Of a stretch of DNA of 64,000 nt, positions 12,114 through 23,200 are shown one piece after another. The DNA comes from Saussurea involucrata (Eukaryota; Streptophyta; Magnoliopsida; Asterales; Asteraceae): NCBI GenBank assembly GCA_033807775.1, contig CM066321.1, forward strand, positions 255,366,422-255,430,421, written 5' to 3'. The notes beneath the pieces were generated by a model. The model did no database searches. It was not told the origin of the DNA and saw only the letters and a program-made list of their open reading frames with translations. Each line of letters starts with the position of its first letter. Within the stretch, counting starts at the first letter, position 1. A program made the translations under genes and the position numbers.

Positions 12114-13613
12114 CTAACTGATGTTCCGTATTAACAAAGTAGAGTTCGATTATACCTCTTTCGACGTGATCCTTGATGAAGTGGTACCGAACGTCTATGT
12201 GCTTCATCTCTGTGTGTTGGACCGGATTTCTTGATATTGCAATGGCGCTCTTCGAGTCGCAGTAGATAGGCACTTGAGAGTAGGTGAAGCCGTAGTCTTT
12301 GAGTTGAGTGTGCATCCAAATGACTTGGGAACAGCAGCTCGCGGCGGCCACGTATTCCGCCTCAGCAATCGATGTAGAGACGCACTGCTGCTTCTTGGAT
12401 GCCCAGCTTACCAAACTATCACCCAGGTACTGCACATGTCCCGATGTGCTCTTCCGATCCAACATGTTGCCCGTGTGATCGGCGTCCGAATACGCTGTGA
12501 GCTCAAAATCTGTCTCATTCGGGTACCACAAGCCAAGATCAGCAGTACCTCTTAAGTAACGAAAAATTCATTTTACCGCAATTAAATGAGACTCTTTTGG
12601 TTTTAATTGAAAACGAGCGCATAAAAATGTCGAGAACATATTATCAGGTCTATTGGCCGTCAAGTACATTAAGGAGCCAATCATCCCACGGTAGGTTTTG
12701 GTATCCACATCCTTTCCGTTAGGATCGGCGTGTAACCGAGTATCGGGTGCCATGGGAGTTTTCATTGGTGAGGATTGTTCCATCTGGTACTTCCGAAGAA
12801 TGTCCCGGATGTACTTAGCCTGGTTTATGAATATCCGGGTCGACAGTTTCTTAACTTGAAGATCGAGAAAGAAATTCATCTCACACAACATACTCATTTG
12901 GAAATATTGCCCCATTAGTTTAGCAAAATTGTAACAGTACTGAGGGTTGGTAGAACCGAAAATTATGTCGTCAACATACACTTGAACTAAGACTATATGA
13001 CCTTCTTCATTTTTAATAAACAGGGTTGTATCAATTTTACCTATTGAAAACCCTGACTTTATTAAAAATTTGGACAGAGCGTCATAACAGGCGTGTGGAG
13101 CTTGCTTCAGACCGTACAGTGCCTTGTCTTGAATGTAGACATGATTTGGCTTTTTGTCGTCAACGAACCCGTTCGGTTGTGATATAAATACTTCTTTCTT
13201 GATGACGCCGTTGAGAAAGGCGGTCTTCACATCCATCTGGAAGACCGGGAAGTTCTTGTGCGCGGTGTATGCTAGGAACATACGAATCACCTCGATTCTG
13301 GAAACCGGAGCGTATGTCTCGTCGTAGTCAATTCCCTCTTCCTGGCGGTATCCTTTGGCCACGAGGCGCGCCTTGTTGCGAATAACGACACCTTCTTCAT
13401 CTTTCTTGTTCTTGAAGATCCACTTCGTGTCGATGACCGTCTTGTGAGTTGGACGTGGGACGAGTTGCCATACCTTGAGGGCCTCAATTTGGTTGAGTTC
13501 CTCTTGTATCTCCATGACCCAGTCCAGATCATCGAGTGCTTCAGTGACGGTGGTTGGCTCGATCTTGCTGAGAAATCCAGAGAACAAGTAGAAGTTGGCC
13601 GATGCACCTCGTG
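12114..13613 (-). pseudogene. C4 copia pol: reverse transcriptase and RNase H, left part of a split gene
   Basis: Read right to left, the frame starts in the linker before reverse transcriptase (FSGFLSKIEP) and runs through KARLVAKGYRQEEGIDYDETYAPV, MDVKTAFLNG, the catalytic YVDD (about 12970), and SLMYLTANRPD. RNase H follows from about 12531 (SDADHTGNMLDRKSTSG, STSIAEAEYVAAA). A single in-frame stop at about 12570 replaces an arginine codon and fits a CGA-to-TGA change; the duplicate at 63216 shares it. The C-terminus is cut by the S3 LTR at 12113. The upstream continuation is at 53307-53507, displaced by about 39.7 kb of nested insertions. Residues 1 to about 60 of the linker cross that break. 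Confidence 0.9.
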
Positions 13614-15031
13614 TGTAATAACCGTGTTCTTAATAAGAATAAATGCTAGTTTTAGGGTGAAAAGTGTGAAAAGGAGAAAGTTTGGTGTGCTAGTGGAAGA
13701 GTATAAAAAGGTGATAAACCCTAGGGATCCTAATTTTGTTTTCTCAAGAACTCTGTGTGCGGCTGTGGTGCAATTGAGAGTGTGGAATCAAGAGATCAAG
13801 TATTTCAGGGTTCTTCAAGTTGGGTGCGTGAGGATTCATCTTGCAAGGTAATCTCCAAATTCCTTCTTCTTTGCAATCAAATCCTAAGGTCTTGAGTAGT
13901 AAGTTTGAATCTGATGTTAATCTTTAAGGAAGAAAAGAAATGGTGTCTGTGTGGGAACCCCTTATTTTTCACTTAGTGTAAATCGGTAGGTTTATTGAGT
14001 AATTAGTCGATATCGGTATCCTCCTATGGCTATTGTTCTTCCCAAGAATTGATTTCGAATGTAGAGTGGTTGCATCTGTTCGAAAATCTTAGCGTTCAAA
14101 TTATTAACCCGAGACCAGAACTGATACCGGAACCCAAGTGGGAACCGGAACCCAAGTGGGAACCGGAACTATACCGGAATTTGTTGTGGGCGAAGAGATC
14201 CGGAAATCCATATTGGATCCGGAATTGTAGTTTGGCCGTAGGATCCGGAATCCCAATGGGATCCGAAAATCTGCGTTGGTCCCGGAGTGGGTAAAATCCG
14301 GATTGAGATCCGGTATGGGTGAGAGTCTGAAACTGACATCGGACTTAGTAGTGCTTTTAGACCCAGATTCACTTAGAATCTGTGTAGATAGCAGTGAGGA
14401 GTCAGTTAAGGCTTATTACCTTGTTTTCCTTTGAACCATAGGTGTTCTACCTAGGAATCTGAAGTTCAAGTGTGAAGTACCGTGCAAAGGCAGCAGGTGA
14501 GTTTTTCTGATCCTAAAACCTTTTTAAGTGTGAAACTTTATGCATGATTATATTAGCCAATGTTCGTATTGTTTTAAATTATGCATGAAAGGTGTGATTT
14601 AATAAAGTGAATATATTGCTTACGTGTGGATATGTTATGGCATTTGTGTGAGATGGGGGGTATCCCATAATATTAAATATATGAATTCGTTTCATATATG
14701 GGCGGTATGTGCCCTACTACGCTGTCACGGTGTGTGAGACCATAGTGTGTGCCATTAGCATGTCATGGTGTGCTGATCATATATGTATGCTTTGTGACAA
14801 GTGTTGTATAAACATTTCTTACTGCAAATTTTACATAAACTTTGTTATTTGTGGTGTGGCTTTTGAGGGAACTTACTAGACCTCATGGTCTAACCCTCGC
14901 TTTCAAAACTAAAAACCTTTCACGTAAGCAGGTGGTAGAAAGCTCGGTTATGGGGAAAGAGAAGATGTGAGTCGGAGCTTGCATCTTAAGGATTAGAAGA
15001 CTAACGTTTTATTATTTATAGACTTATATTT
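13614..15031 (+). mobile_element. G2 gypsy-type solo LTR, left part
   Basis: The sequence starts TGTAATAACCG exactly where C4 pol is interrupted and runs to 15031, where the S2 LTR begins. The remaining 138 bases, ending GGGTTGTTACA, are at 53169-53306. The flanks TCGTG (13609-13613) and TCGCG (53307-53311) form a target duplication differing by one CG-to-TG change. No coding frame is convincing. CCCAAGTGGGAACCGGAA-type and GGATCCGG-type short repeats occur at about 14120-14260. Plus orientation is inferred only from general resemblance to gypsy LTR ends. Confidence 0.8.
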
Positions 15032-15952
15032 TGTTGGTCCCGAAGGGTTATACAAGTTTGTAGAAGGGGGGTTGAATACAAACACACTATTTTTACTTTT
15101 CTAAATTGTTTATTGATAAATCAAGACAATTTACAACTTGTTGTGGAACAAGATTGAGGATTAACCTAATCTAAACAAGTTAAGAACACTAAGTTTCTTG
15201 CACTAGAATAAGACAGAAAGAAGATAAGAATATTAAGTATAATATTCTAACACATAGATAGAAAGAAGAAGATGGTCCGAGCACACTTCATTTCTGAAGT
15301 AGGGTTCTTCTTATATAATGCATGCATTTAATGCATGGCAGTATTGCTTTACACATGGCAGCAGCCGAGTGGTTGCATGTCATTGACCTTTGTAGACAAC
15401 CTTAGTAGCCGCATGGTGCACAGTGTAGAATCAAAGTTTGTTGTACGATCATAGACAAAAAGGGATGTCCATTCTGATATTTCGTACGGAGACGTGCAAG
15501 GGAGGTAAGACAATAGTACTTTGTAAGGAGACTTCATGATCAGCTTTCGTTGAATCAGATCTTTATCAGCGAATGATAAAGTTCAGCGATTGCTGAAATC
15601 TTCTACTTGATACTTCACGTTGAGTGGACAAATCTTGGCTTCGCTGATATCCGCATCAGTTCATTAGTAGACTTGTCGCTGGTTCTTGGGCTTGATCTTC
15701 AACTTCAAGGATCATAAGTAAATAAACTAAATTATCAGTGATCATCTCATAGACTGAACAGGCTCAGAGCTATTCGATGAACAGAGTTCGCTGACTATTT
15801 ATCTTTAAAGAGCTAGAGTTACTATCAGCAGTACTGAAACAGTCTTAGTATTTATCAGCGATAGTGAAACTCTAATACATATCATTTACTTATAATTTTC
15901 ACTAAGTGTTAAGAGAGGGTCATTATCAAATCACTGAGGGTTTGGATCAACA
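15032..15952 (-). mobile_element. S2 3' LTR
   Basis: 921 bases with TG...CA ends, next to the reversed polypurine tract at 15953-15966. Compared with the 969-base 5' LTR it lacks about 35 bases near 15708 and has a shorter G run (6-7 versus 20), besides substitutions. S2 is therefore older than S1. Confidence 0.9.
15311..15317 (-). promoter_or_regulatory. TATA box of S2 3' LTR
   Basis: TATATAA on the minus strand, at the position equivalent to 1068-1075 in the plus-strand copy. Confidence 0.45.
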
Positions 15953-16238
15953 ATCTCCCCCTATTTGATTATGACATAGCAACAGAGACAATTGCTAATT
16001 AATGAAAACATAAGGATAAAAAGAACTCATAAAATATTTGTCCCTTTTACTGTTTTCTGGGATCTTTTCAGTACTGATGGAGTAAAGTACATTCGCTGAA
16101 ATTTTTCTTTAAACTTCGTAAAGGTTACAGAGGGAAGTGGAAAAATCACAAGTACAGCAAATAAAATTACAAGTACAAAAGATGTAGAGAGATAAAGATA
16201 GAAAGAATTACAAGGCGATCCTATCCGTCAAAAGGTTC
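15953..16238 (-). other. S2 3' untranslated region with polypurine tract
   Basis: The minus strand carries AAATAGGGGGAGAT at 15953-15966 directly before the LTR. The remainder is non-coding, with one TTCAGCGAA-type word. Nothing else is seen. Confidence 0.8.
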
Positions 16239-17469
16239 TTACTTGATGAGAAGTTCATCAAGGGTCTTTGATGTGGGAATCATCCAGTCAGGGACCGTTA
16301 CACCTTGATCCTTTTTGTTCTTTGCTTCTTCAAAGATCAGGGGATTGAGGTGACGTGCCTTAAGATCGCGTCTGACTTCACACCAGTATATGAGGTCTCT
16401 GAGTTGTTCGATGGGAGTGATTGGAAGCTCAGAGATGCGTTGAAAGTGTTGTCGTCCATAGCAGTCTAGAAAGAAGATGCCATAGGGTTCACTTAAGACT
16501 TTTCCAGGGATGAAAGTTTCACCAGGAGGCAGGGAGGTGTCAAGTACTGAGAGGTCAGGGTCACGACCAAGTACTTCTTCGCGTGAGAAACCTATACCTG
16601 TTTCATTCCATATAGGAGGATCTGAGTCTGAGGTTTTCTTTTTCTTTGCAGAGGCCCTTCTTTGTTGAGGTGGAAGAAGAGTGGAAGGAGGAATACCCAC
16701 AGCAGAAGAAACCAAGTCGATCTGAGAATTTAAAATTTTCTCGACATGGCTCTTGAACTTTGAGCGAGATCGCTGAATGGCTAATTTCACTTCCAACCAT
16801 TCAGAGAAACCAAACTTCTTTAAAGTAGTAGCATAGAAGGTTTGCTTGGTTTTGTCTTCTCTGAATACGTCAATTTCAACAACAGTTTTCCTCTACAAAC
16901 AGTTTTCCTCTGATAAGTACTTTGATGATTTTGGATGGTCGAGATTGATAGTTCATCATTTCTTTACACCATTCCAAAGTCGAGTCAGATACCTTAGTCT
17001 TTTCTTAAATGATCCTTTGGGCATCATCCCATAGCTGACGTTGGACATCAATGGGAGTTCTTTTCAGTGCGGGGTCTTTCACCGATTGTTGGACCAGCTG
17101 GATGGCGAGAGCCTTATCTTTTTCTTCAGCTTCCTTCTTTTCGGCGAGTAATCGTTCAGCTCTTAAATGATCCTCGTATTCTTTCCTTGATATCCTGAAC
17201 TTTGTGGGAACAGGGATTTTGGAGCGAGGGAGGATGATTCGCTGATCTTCGAATTTCTTTATTATTTCTTCTCTCCTTTTCTGATCCTCTTCAGTTAGCT
17301 TTTGAGGAGCTAATGAAGGTCTGTTTTTGTGAGAGAGAGGTTGTTGTTCCGGTTCATCAGTCTCAGAGGTCAAATCCAAGACTGGGATTATTTTTTCAGC
17401 GATAGGAGCTGGAATTATTGTTGGTGTTGTTGTAGGAGCTTCAGCGGGATCCTCAAACAGGGGAGAGGA
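16239..17469 (-). pseudogene. S2 ORF3, C-terminal exon
   Basis: The last part of the third S2 ORF. The frame at 16796-16239 (185 codons) ends DELLIK and stop. Upstream, 17379-17005 contains an acidic/basic region (KKFEDQRIILPRSKIPVPTKF, LLAEKKEAEEKDKAL) with helix-forming character and stops at TAA 17005. Between about 16800 and 17004 the frames are disrupted, including a local duplication of ACAGTTTTCCTCT near 16890-16915. The homologous right copy at 38799-39418 is less disturbed there. The upstream end is a splice-acceptor-like TTTCATCTAG before 17469. No known domain. A nuclear or structural role would be guesswork. Confidence 0.65.
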
Positions 17470-17625
17470 CTAGATGAAACACAACGATTGTTTAAGTAAG
17501 AACATGGGAAGAAAGAGATAGAGAAAAGAATGTGGTTAAGTGTATAGAGGTTTTATGGATAGAAGGATTGAGATTCAGAAGGGATAAAGGAGTGATGCAG
17601 TATAAGGGAATAAGAGATATTGTAC
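17470..17625 (-). other. Putative intron in S2 ORF3 (156 bases)
   Basis: On the minus strand the donor is GTCAG|GTACAA and the acceptor TTTCATCTAG|TCC. Joining the flanks keeps the frame open (ending KPVCQ before, SSPLFEDPAE after). The right copy has the same signals at 39419-39574 with the same length. Confidence 0.6.
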
Positions 17626-18666
17626 CTGACAAACTGGCTTTGTCTGAAGGATTGCCAGATTGCCTTCTGCAGCGAGGCCTTTGTTCTTTCCTTGATCAGC
17701 TTCAGATGCTGCAGGCTTTGTCTTTGTCGTCTCCCCTGATTGATCTCTTATCACAATCCCTTTCTGAGCAGGGACTTTCACGACAGGTTCGACGAAGAAG
17801 AAAGAGTCATCATCATCATCTTCATCATCATCATCTTTAGGGGATGATGATGGTTCTTCATCCTCAAGGTCAAGGTCTTCGTCATCTTCAGCTTCAGATT
17901 CATCATCGTAGGGTTCGGTTACATCAGCAGCAGCTTCCCATATCCTCTTCGAGTTGCTCCCCCTCAGAATCAGAGGGAGGTTTATCGGTTCCCTCAGGGT
18001 TTTCAACTCCCTGAGGTCGTGAAGTAGAAGCAGCAGCAGCATTTTCATTTATCTCCCCCTCAGCATTATGGGGAAGATCTTCAACTTTCTTCTCCCCCTC
18101 TTCCACATGATGAGTGGGGGAGGAAACAGATTGATCAGCAGCAGCAGCATTCAAGGGAACACTGTCTTCTAGGCCAGTAAGACCCATGAAAGTTTCAATC
18201 ACTACGATTCTGACTTCTAGGCCAGTAATCGCAGGACTGATCTTTTGGAGATCATCTCTATCAGCCTGAGTAAAATGAGACTTTAGGGCGTCCAGGCAAT
18301 TGAGTATCTGCTGAAGTAGATCTTTGACCGTCGTCACATCACCCTTAAGAGTACCAACCTCTGTCTTCAATGATGTGACTTCATTGGACAAAGTGGTGAA
18401 GTTTGTTGCGAGGGTGGTGTTGGTGAGGTTGAGATTGTTGACGTTGGTGGAAGTTTCAGCGAGGGTGGTAGGAAAAGTTGCAATGCTGCCATCCACCTTC
18501 TCCATATCAGCTTTGGAGGCTTTCATGTCAACAACCTCGGTCAGCTTCTTGAGGTTCTCTCCAGCGTCTGTAACCGCTGAAGAGTTGGTGGAGAGAATGG
18601 TGTTGTATGATTCCATCTTTGTTTCCAGGGCCTTTAGGGAGGTGTTGATATCCCCCAAATTAGGAC
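17626..18666 (-). pseudogene. S2 ORF3, middle exon with coiled-coil and acidic region
   Basis: Minus frame 18658-17924 encodes a heptad-like segment (LKALETKMESYN, LTEVVDMKASKADMEKVDG, LSNEVTSLKTEVGTLKGDV) typical of a coiled coil, then a Ser/Glu-rich tail. A frame change near 17940 leads into 18048-17626, which has an Asp/Glu/Ser run (DDDEDDDDDSFFF). The frame break is present in both copies, so it predates their separation. The right copy lacks about 75 bases equivalent to 17700-17775. Function unknown. The coil resembles that of S1 and S3 ORF3 in position and style. Confidence 0.6.
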
Positions 18667-18750
18667 CTGAAAAAGTTGAGAACTTATGAACAAAGGAAAG
18701 CTCAGAAGTTTTGGGTTGAGAGGGAGGAGTGTTTATGGATTGAGGTGTAC
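18667..18750 (-). other. Putative intron in S2 ORF3 (84 bases)
   Basis: The donor is CCCGCAG|GTACAC at 18750 and the acceptor AACTTTTTCAG|GTCC at 18667, on the minus strand. Splicing would join DDFVNHPAG in frame with PNLGDINTS. The right copy has the same signals at 40549-40632. Confidence 0.6.
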
Positions 18751-19382
18751 CTGCGGGATGATTTACGAAGTCGTCGAAGTTTCGATGACAAGTCAGCGTT
18801 TCGAAGTCATCTTATAGTGTGCCTTACCGCATGGAAGTTTCCGCAGGTCCTTTATTTGCATCCATCGTCGCTTGTAAATTATCAGCAGTTGAATCATGAA
18901 CGATGACGGGAATTCCTTAGAATGTTGGGAAAAGAGGTGAAGTGCCCAAAGATAGAGATGGAGGAGTGAAGGATGAGAAGATTGGTTGGTTGCGGGGTTC
19001 AGCGTTAGATCCGCTGTTAATCACTTCAGTCTGTAGAGAGGCTGAAGGAGGTGGGTTTAGTTCCAAGTCTATAACCTCAGTGTCTAGAGACGCTGAGGCC
19101 GGGATGGAAGGGGTGGCTTGTTCAGTTGTGGCGGAGCATACCACGGAACTATCCAGCGACTCTTTTTGAAGATGAGTCGTGGAGTCTTCAGCATGTGATT
19201 GCTTGGGGTTGCTCCTTGGTTTTCTTGATCCTTTTGGAACCAAGTTGGGAAGTAGATTGTTTCCTTTTTCGAGAAGGAGTGGAGGGTGTATCCTGGGTAT
19301 CAGTGGTAGGGATTTCCACTGAATGAGCCGCAGAAGTAGAAGAAGGAGGATTTAGAAGAGATAAGAGAGTAGGAAGACGTAC
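18751..19382 (-). pseudogene. S2 ORF3, upstream part of middle region
   Basis: Overlapping minus frames, 19243-18917 (SRKPRSNPKQSHAEDS..., Ser/Pro/Glu-rich) and 19382-19188 (TPSTPSRKRKQSTSQLGSKR, basic), imply a one-base frame change near 19200. In-frame stops follow near 18917. The start at 19382 is a GTACGT donor-like sequence joined to S1 integrase DNA (CTGCAG at 19383-19388). Both copies of the region share these defects. Low-complexity composition; function unknown. Confidence 0.55.
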
Positions 19383-19388
19383 CTGCAG

Positions 19389-20271
19389 AGAAGTTCTGTG
19401 ATATTCCTTCTGTTGAAAGATAGGCTTCAATGACAGAGTTTTTAAATTCTGTGCCATTGTCACTTCTTAACTTCTGTATTCTGCAATTATAAAGAACTTG
19501 GATTCTTTTTCATTAGATTTATCAATATATTTGGAACATCTGATTTCTTTCTAACGAATTCAACCCATGTGAACCGCGAATACTCATCAATTAGGACAAG
19601 TATGTATTTCTTGCCACCTAGGCTCTGTATGGCAATGGGACCGCAGAGGTCGACATGAAGCATGTACAGAGGTCTAGTGCAAGATACATCTGTTTTGCCT
19701 TTGTGGGAAGCTCTTTTGAGTTTTCCCATCTCACAGGTAGAACATAAATGATCCTTATTGAATTTAACATTTGGCAAACCTTTAACTAGATCAAGTTTGA
19801 CCAGTTTTTCCAATGTGTGAAAATTTAAGTGACAGAACCTGTTGTGCCATAACCAGGCTTCTTCACTTTTGCAGGCAACAAGGCAAACTTTGTCTTTGTT
19901 CTTTGAGTTGAAGTTCATTAGATATAGATCACCTATTCTTTCAGCTCGCAGAAGTTCCATACTTGTTTCTTCACTTTGTAGATAGCAGAAAGTTCTTTTG
20001 AACAACACATTGAATCCTGTATCACAAAGTTGACTTACACTGAGTAGGTTGTGCTTAAGGCCATCCACATATGCAACTTTGTATACAGAAACGTCTTCTT
20101 TCCTTATGACTCCATAGCCTTTTATGTGTCCTTTCTTGTTGTCTCCAAAAGTCACAGATCCACCATCTTGTGTTTCTTTGTACGTGGATAGTGCACTTCT
20201 GTCACCAGTCATGTGCCTTGAGCATCCGGAGTCTAGATACTAGATTGGCACATACTTCTTCTGCAGGAAAA
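19389..20271 (-). pseudogene. S1 pol fragment: protease to integrase core, truncated
   Basis: The frame corresponds to S1 pol residues 1 to about 297. The protease motif DSGCSRHMTG is present, but the tryptophan codon just before it is a stop (TAG near 20243). The integrase zinc residues and the first catalytic Asp are present. An extra T near 19505 shifts the frame before the second catalytic Asp. It ends by fusion to S2 ORF3 at 19383-19388. No reverse transcriptase remains, so it cannot supply pol function. Confidence 0.85.
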
Positions 20272-23200
20272 TCACAGAGATTTAGGTACCCATATCCATA
20301 TGGGTCCAATATTGTTAGAGTTTTTCAAGTTTGCCTTGGCATTCTTGAAATACATTTTGTTCTCTGCAGAAGAGTCAGATTGTTTCTTTGTGGGATTTGA
20401 CTTTTGAATTGTCGTAGAGAGTAAACAGACTTGACTTGAAAAATGATTATTAAGTTTAGACATAAGATCAAAGCAATGACAGTATTGAATATGAGATGTA
20501 ATTTTCTTGAACTTTTCATTGAACTTTTTAAACTCAGCCACAGAGGCATTACATTCTTTCTTTACATTAGATTTCCTATTACTAGAAGATCTATGAATAC
20601 TCGAATGTTGTTTGCAAAAGCTCTGTTTAGGACCTGCCTTCTGTGGGTTGCTTCTGTGGTGAACTTCTTTCATCACTGTCACAGAAGAAAAAGATTTATT
20701 AACCTTGGGTTTTGAAAATCTAGAACTTATAGGATCAATAGAGGTCTTCTGTAACATTTTAAGCTCAGCAGAGGTTTTGATATGTAGATTCAATTTTAGA
20801 AAATCTTGGCAGATTGGAATCTCTGTGAGTTTCTCTTTTGGAGAAATAGTTCTGTGAGGAACTTCAGAGGAGAATTTGACATCCTCTGTGTCACAGTGAA
20901 TTATCCCTGATTTGAAATCAGTCTCTGAGTTGTCAGAGGATGAATCGTCCTCGTATACAGAGGTTGAGTCAATTCTTTCAATAGAGGCTGGATTTTCTGA
21001 GCATGTATCGTACGAGCTTTCTTCCTCTGTAGAATAGTTTTCATAGATTGCAGAGGTTTCTATTAAGATTTCTTCAGTGAGAGTTTTATCTATAGAAGAT
21101 GTACAGAAATTTTCTAAAACGCTTGATTTCCATATTTCCAAAATTTCTTTTTCAATTAAATTTTTAAAGTTTTCTTCTGAAAAAATGGGTTTAAACTCAG
21201 GAGCTTCTGCTGATAATTTCTTTTCAACGTTTATCAAACAGACAAAAGCAACCTGTGTTTGGGTCTCTGGTTTACCAAACTTGAAGATACCAATCTGATC
21301 TTGTGTTTTCAGATATTTCTTTGGTTTGATACCTCTATTGACAGAGGTTGAAGATGATGAGTCTGTGTTTTCAAACCACACGTTAATCATCTTCTTATGT
21401 TTCTTCAAGTAAGGATCCACATAGATTTTCGCCCGTTTGCTTACAGAGATTAGATTTGGAAAATCTGGTTTGTTTGTTTTTCCAATCACAAATAACGAGG
21501 ACAGAGGTTTGTTTCTTTTGCCTTCAACACCTAGGGTGATATCATCATACCCTATACCTCGTCTCCCTATTTGTGAGTTTATTTTTTCATAAACTTTCTG
21601 TGCATCTTTATAGTTTTTAAGCAAAACTTCTCTTCTGAGTAAATCTTGCCATAATACCTCTCTTTCTCTTTGAAAGTATTCTTTAAGAGCTCTTATGTCA
21701 GTAGTTTCGCTCCTTGAAACTGAAAGTTCTTTTGTTTTATCTTTTAAAGTATTGGTTAATTCAGAAATTTGTTTTTTTAAAGGATCTAGAGTTTTGTTCC
21801 AATTCTTTTCTATTCTTTCTTTGTCCTCAAAAATCTTTGCTTTTTCTTGAGTGAGAAGCCGTACTTCTCTCTCATTGAAAGTGAGTCTTTTCTGAATACT
21901 TTGATTTATCTCTTTCAGTTCAATTAATTCAATGTTAATTCTAAGTGCATTATCATCTACAGAGGTAATACAAGAGTTGGAATTTGAAGTAGATACCTCA
22001 GAGTCAGTGCAGGAGTCGACTTCTGCCATGCCACAGAAGAGGGCATTAGCGGTATGTTCATCGTCAGAAGTAGAGTCTGACTGGAAGTCTTCGGTGTTCT
22101 CCTCAGAATGTCCTTTTGCCATTAAGGATTTTTGAGCATAATATTCGGCTTTCTTTTTGTAGAAAGCAGAGTCCCTCTGTGGGCGATTTGATCTGCTTCT
22201 GCATTCATTCGCAAAATGGCCTGGTTTTCCGCAGTTAAAACACCCTTGAGGAGTGTTTCCTGTTCGATCATTGGACTTCTGTAGGTCTCCGCCTTTCTCT
22301 GATCTACATTCATTTGCATAGTGACCAGGTTTGCCGCACTTGTAGCATTCTTGCTGCGTGTGGCTTACCGAGTCATTTGACCTCTGTCGGTCATTCCCTC
22401 TATAATTTCTATCGCTTGACCTCTGTCGGCCACTTGATTCTTCTCCTCTTCTGTCATCTCTTCTGTTGTCTCTTCTGTCATCCTGGTTTTCTCTATCATA
22501 TCTTTCATTTCCGGAACCTCTTCTGTTTCCTCTGAACTCTTTTGTCAATAGAGCTAAAGATTTAGCTAGTGACGCAAGAGTTATTTCCTTTTCTGCTTTC
22601 TCTTCTTCTTCTTCACTGTCAATTATCACCATCTTCTTCTTCTCCTTCTTCTTCTCCTCTGTGGCTTTATCATTTCTTGGTCTCTGTGCATCCTCTTTAG
22701 TTTTACTAACCAATGCATATGGTGCAATGGTTAGTGTTTTAGCCTGTGCTATCTGAGGTTCTTGTGCGGCTAATGTTCCGTAAAGATCAGAGAGAGTCCA
22801 GGTGTCTAGATCCTGATTTGTCTGTAGGGACATAGACAGCTGGAGCCATTCTTCATTTAGACTTTTTAAAAACATGACATTGTTTTCTTCAGAAGTTCTG
22901 TCAATGCCTGATTTTCTGCACTGGTTGATTAGAGAGTTGAATCTGTCGTATGTTGTTTGCAGAGATTCTGTTGCAGAGGCTTTGAATGCATGATATTCAT
23001 TGATGTACTGTGCTCTTCGGTTTTTTTGTGTTTTAGCACCTCCTTCCAACTGTCTTTCCAGTTCTTTCCACAGATCATGCGCTGTTTCACATGAATCCAA
23101 GGATTGAAAGAGTTCGTTGGGTATTGCCATAATTAATGTCCTCTTGGTTTTCTGAGCAACTTCATCTTCTGCTTTATCTTCGGTTGACCACTCCCCTTTT

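Larger units (their letters stand above)
5271..13352. repeat. Left copy of a direct duplication of at least 8 kb
   Basis: This stretch (G1 LTR part, S3 ORF3 and LTR, C4 pol) recurs in the same order and orientation at 56143-64000. The junctions between different elements are at the same bases in both copies, so the composite itself was duplicated. The two breakpoints share an ACAG-type microhomology (ACCAAACAG at 5270, ACCAACAG at 56142). Differences by eye are on the order of one per 60-100 bases plus a few indels. The right limit is not visible because the window ends. Confidence 0.9.

Noticed and set aside
13444..13851. Plus-strand 135-codon frame
   Set aside because: It is antisense to C4 pol in its first part and runs into LTR G2; no family resemblance.
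16886..16916. Local repeat ACAGTTTTCCTCT as a possible mobile-element footprint
   Set aside because: Only a short direct repeat differing from the right copy at 38830-38860; simple slippage or gene conversion is enough.
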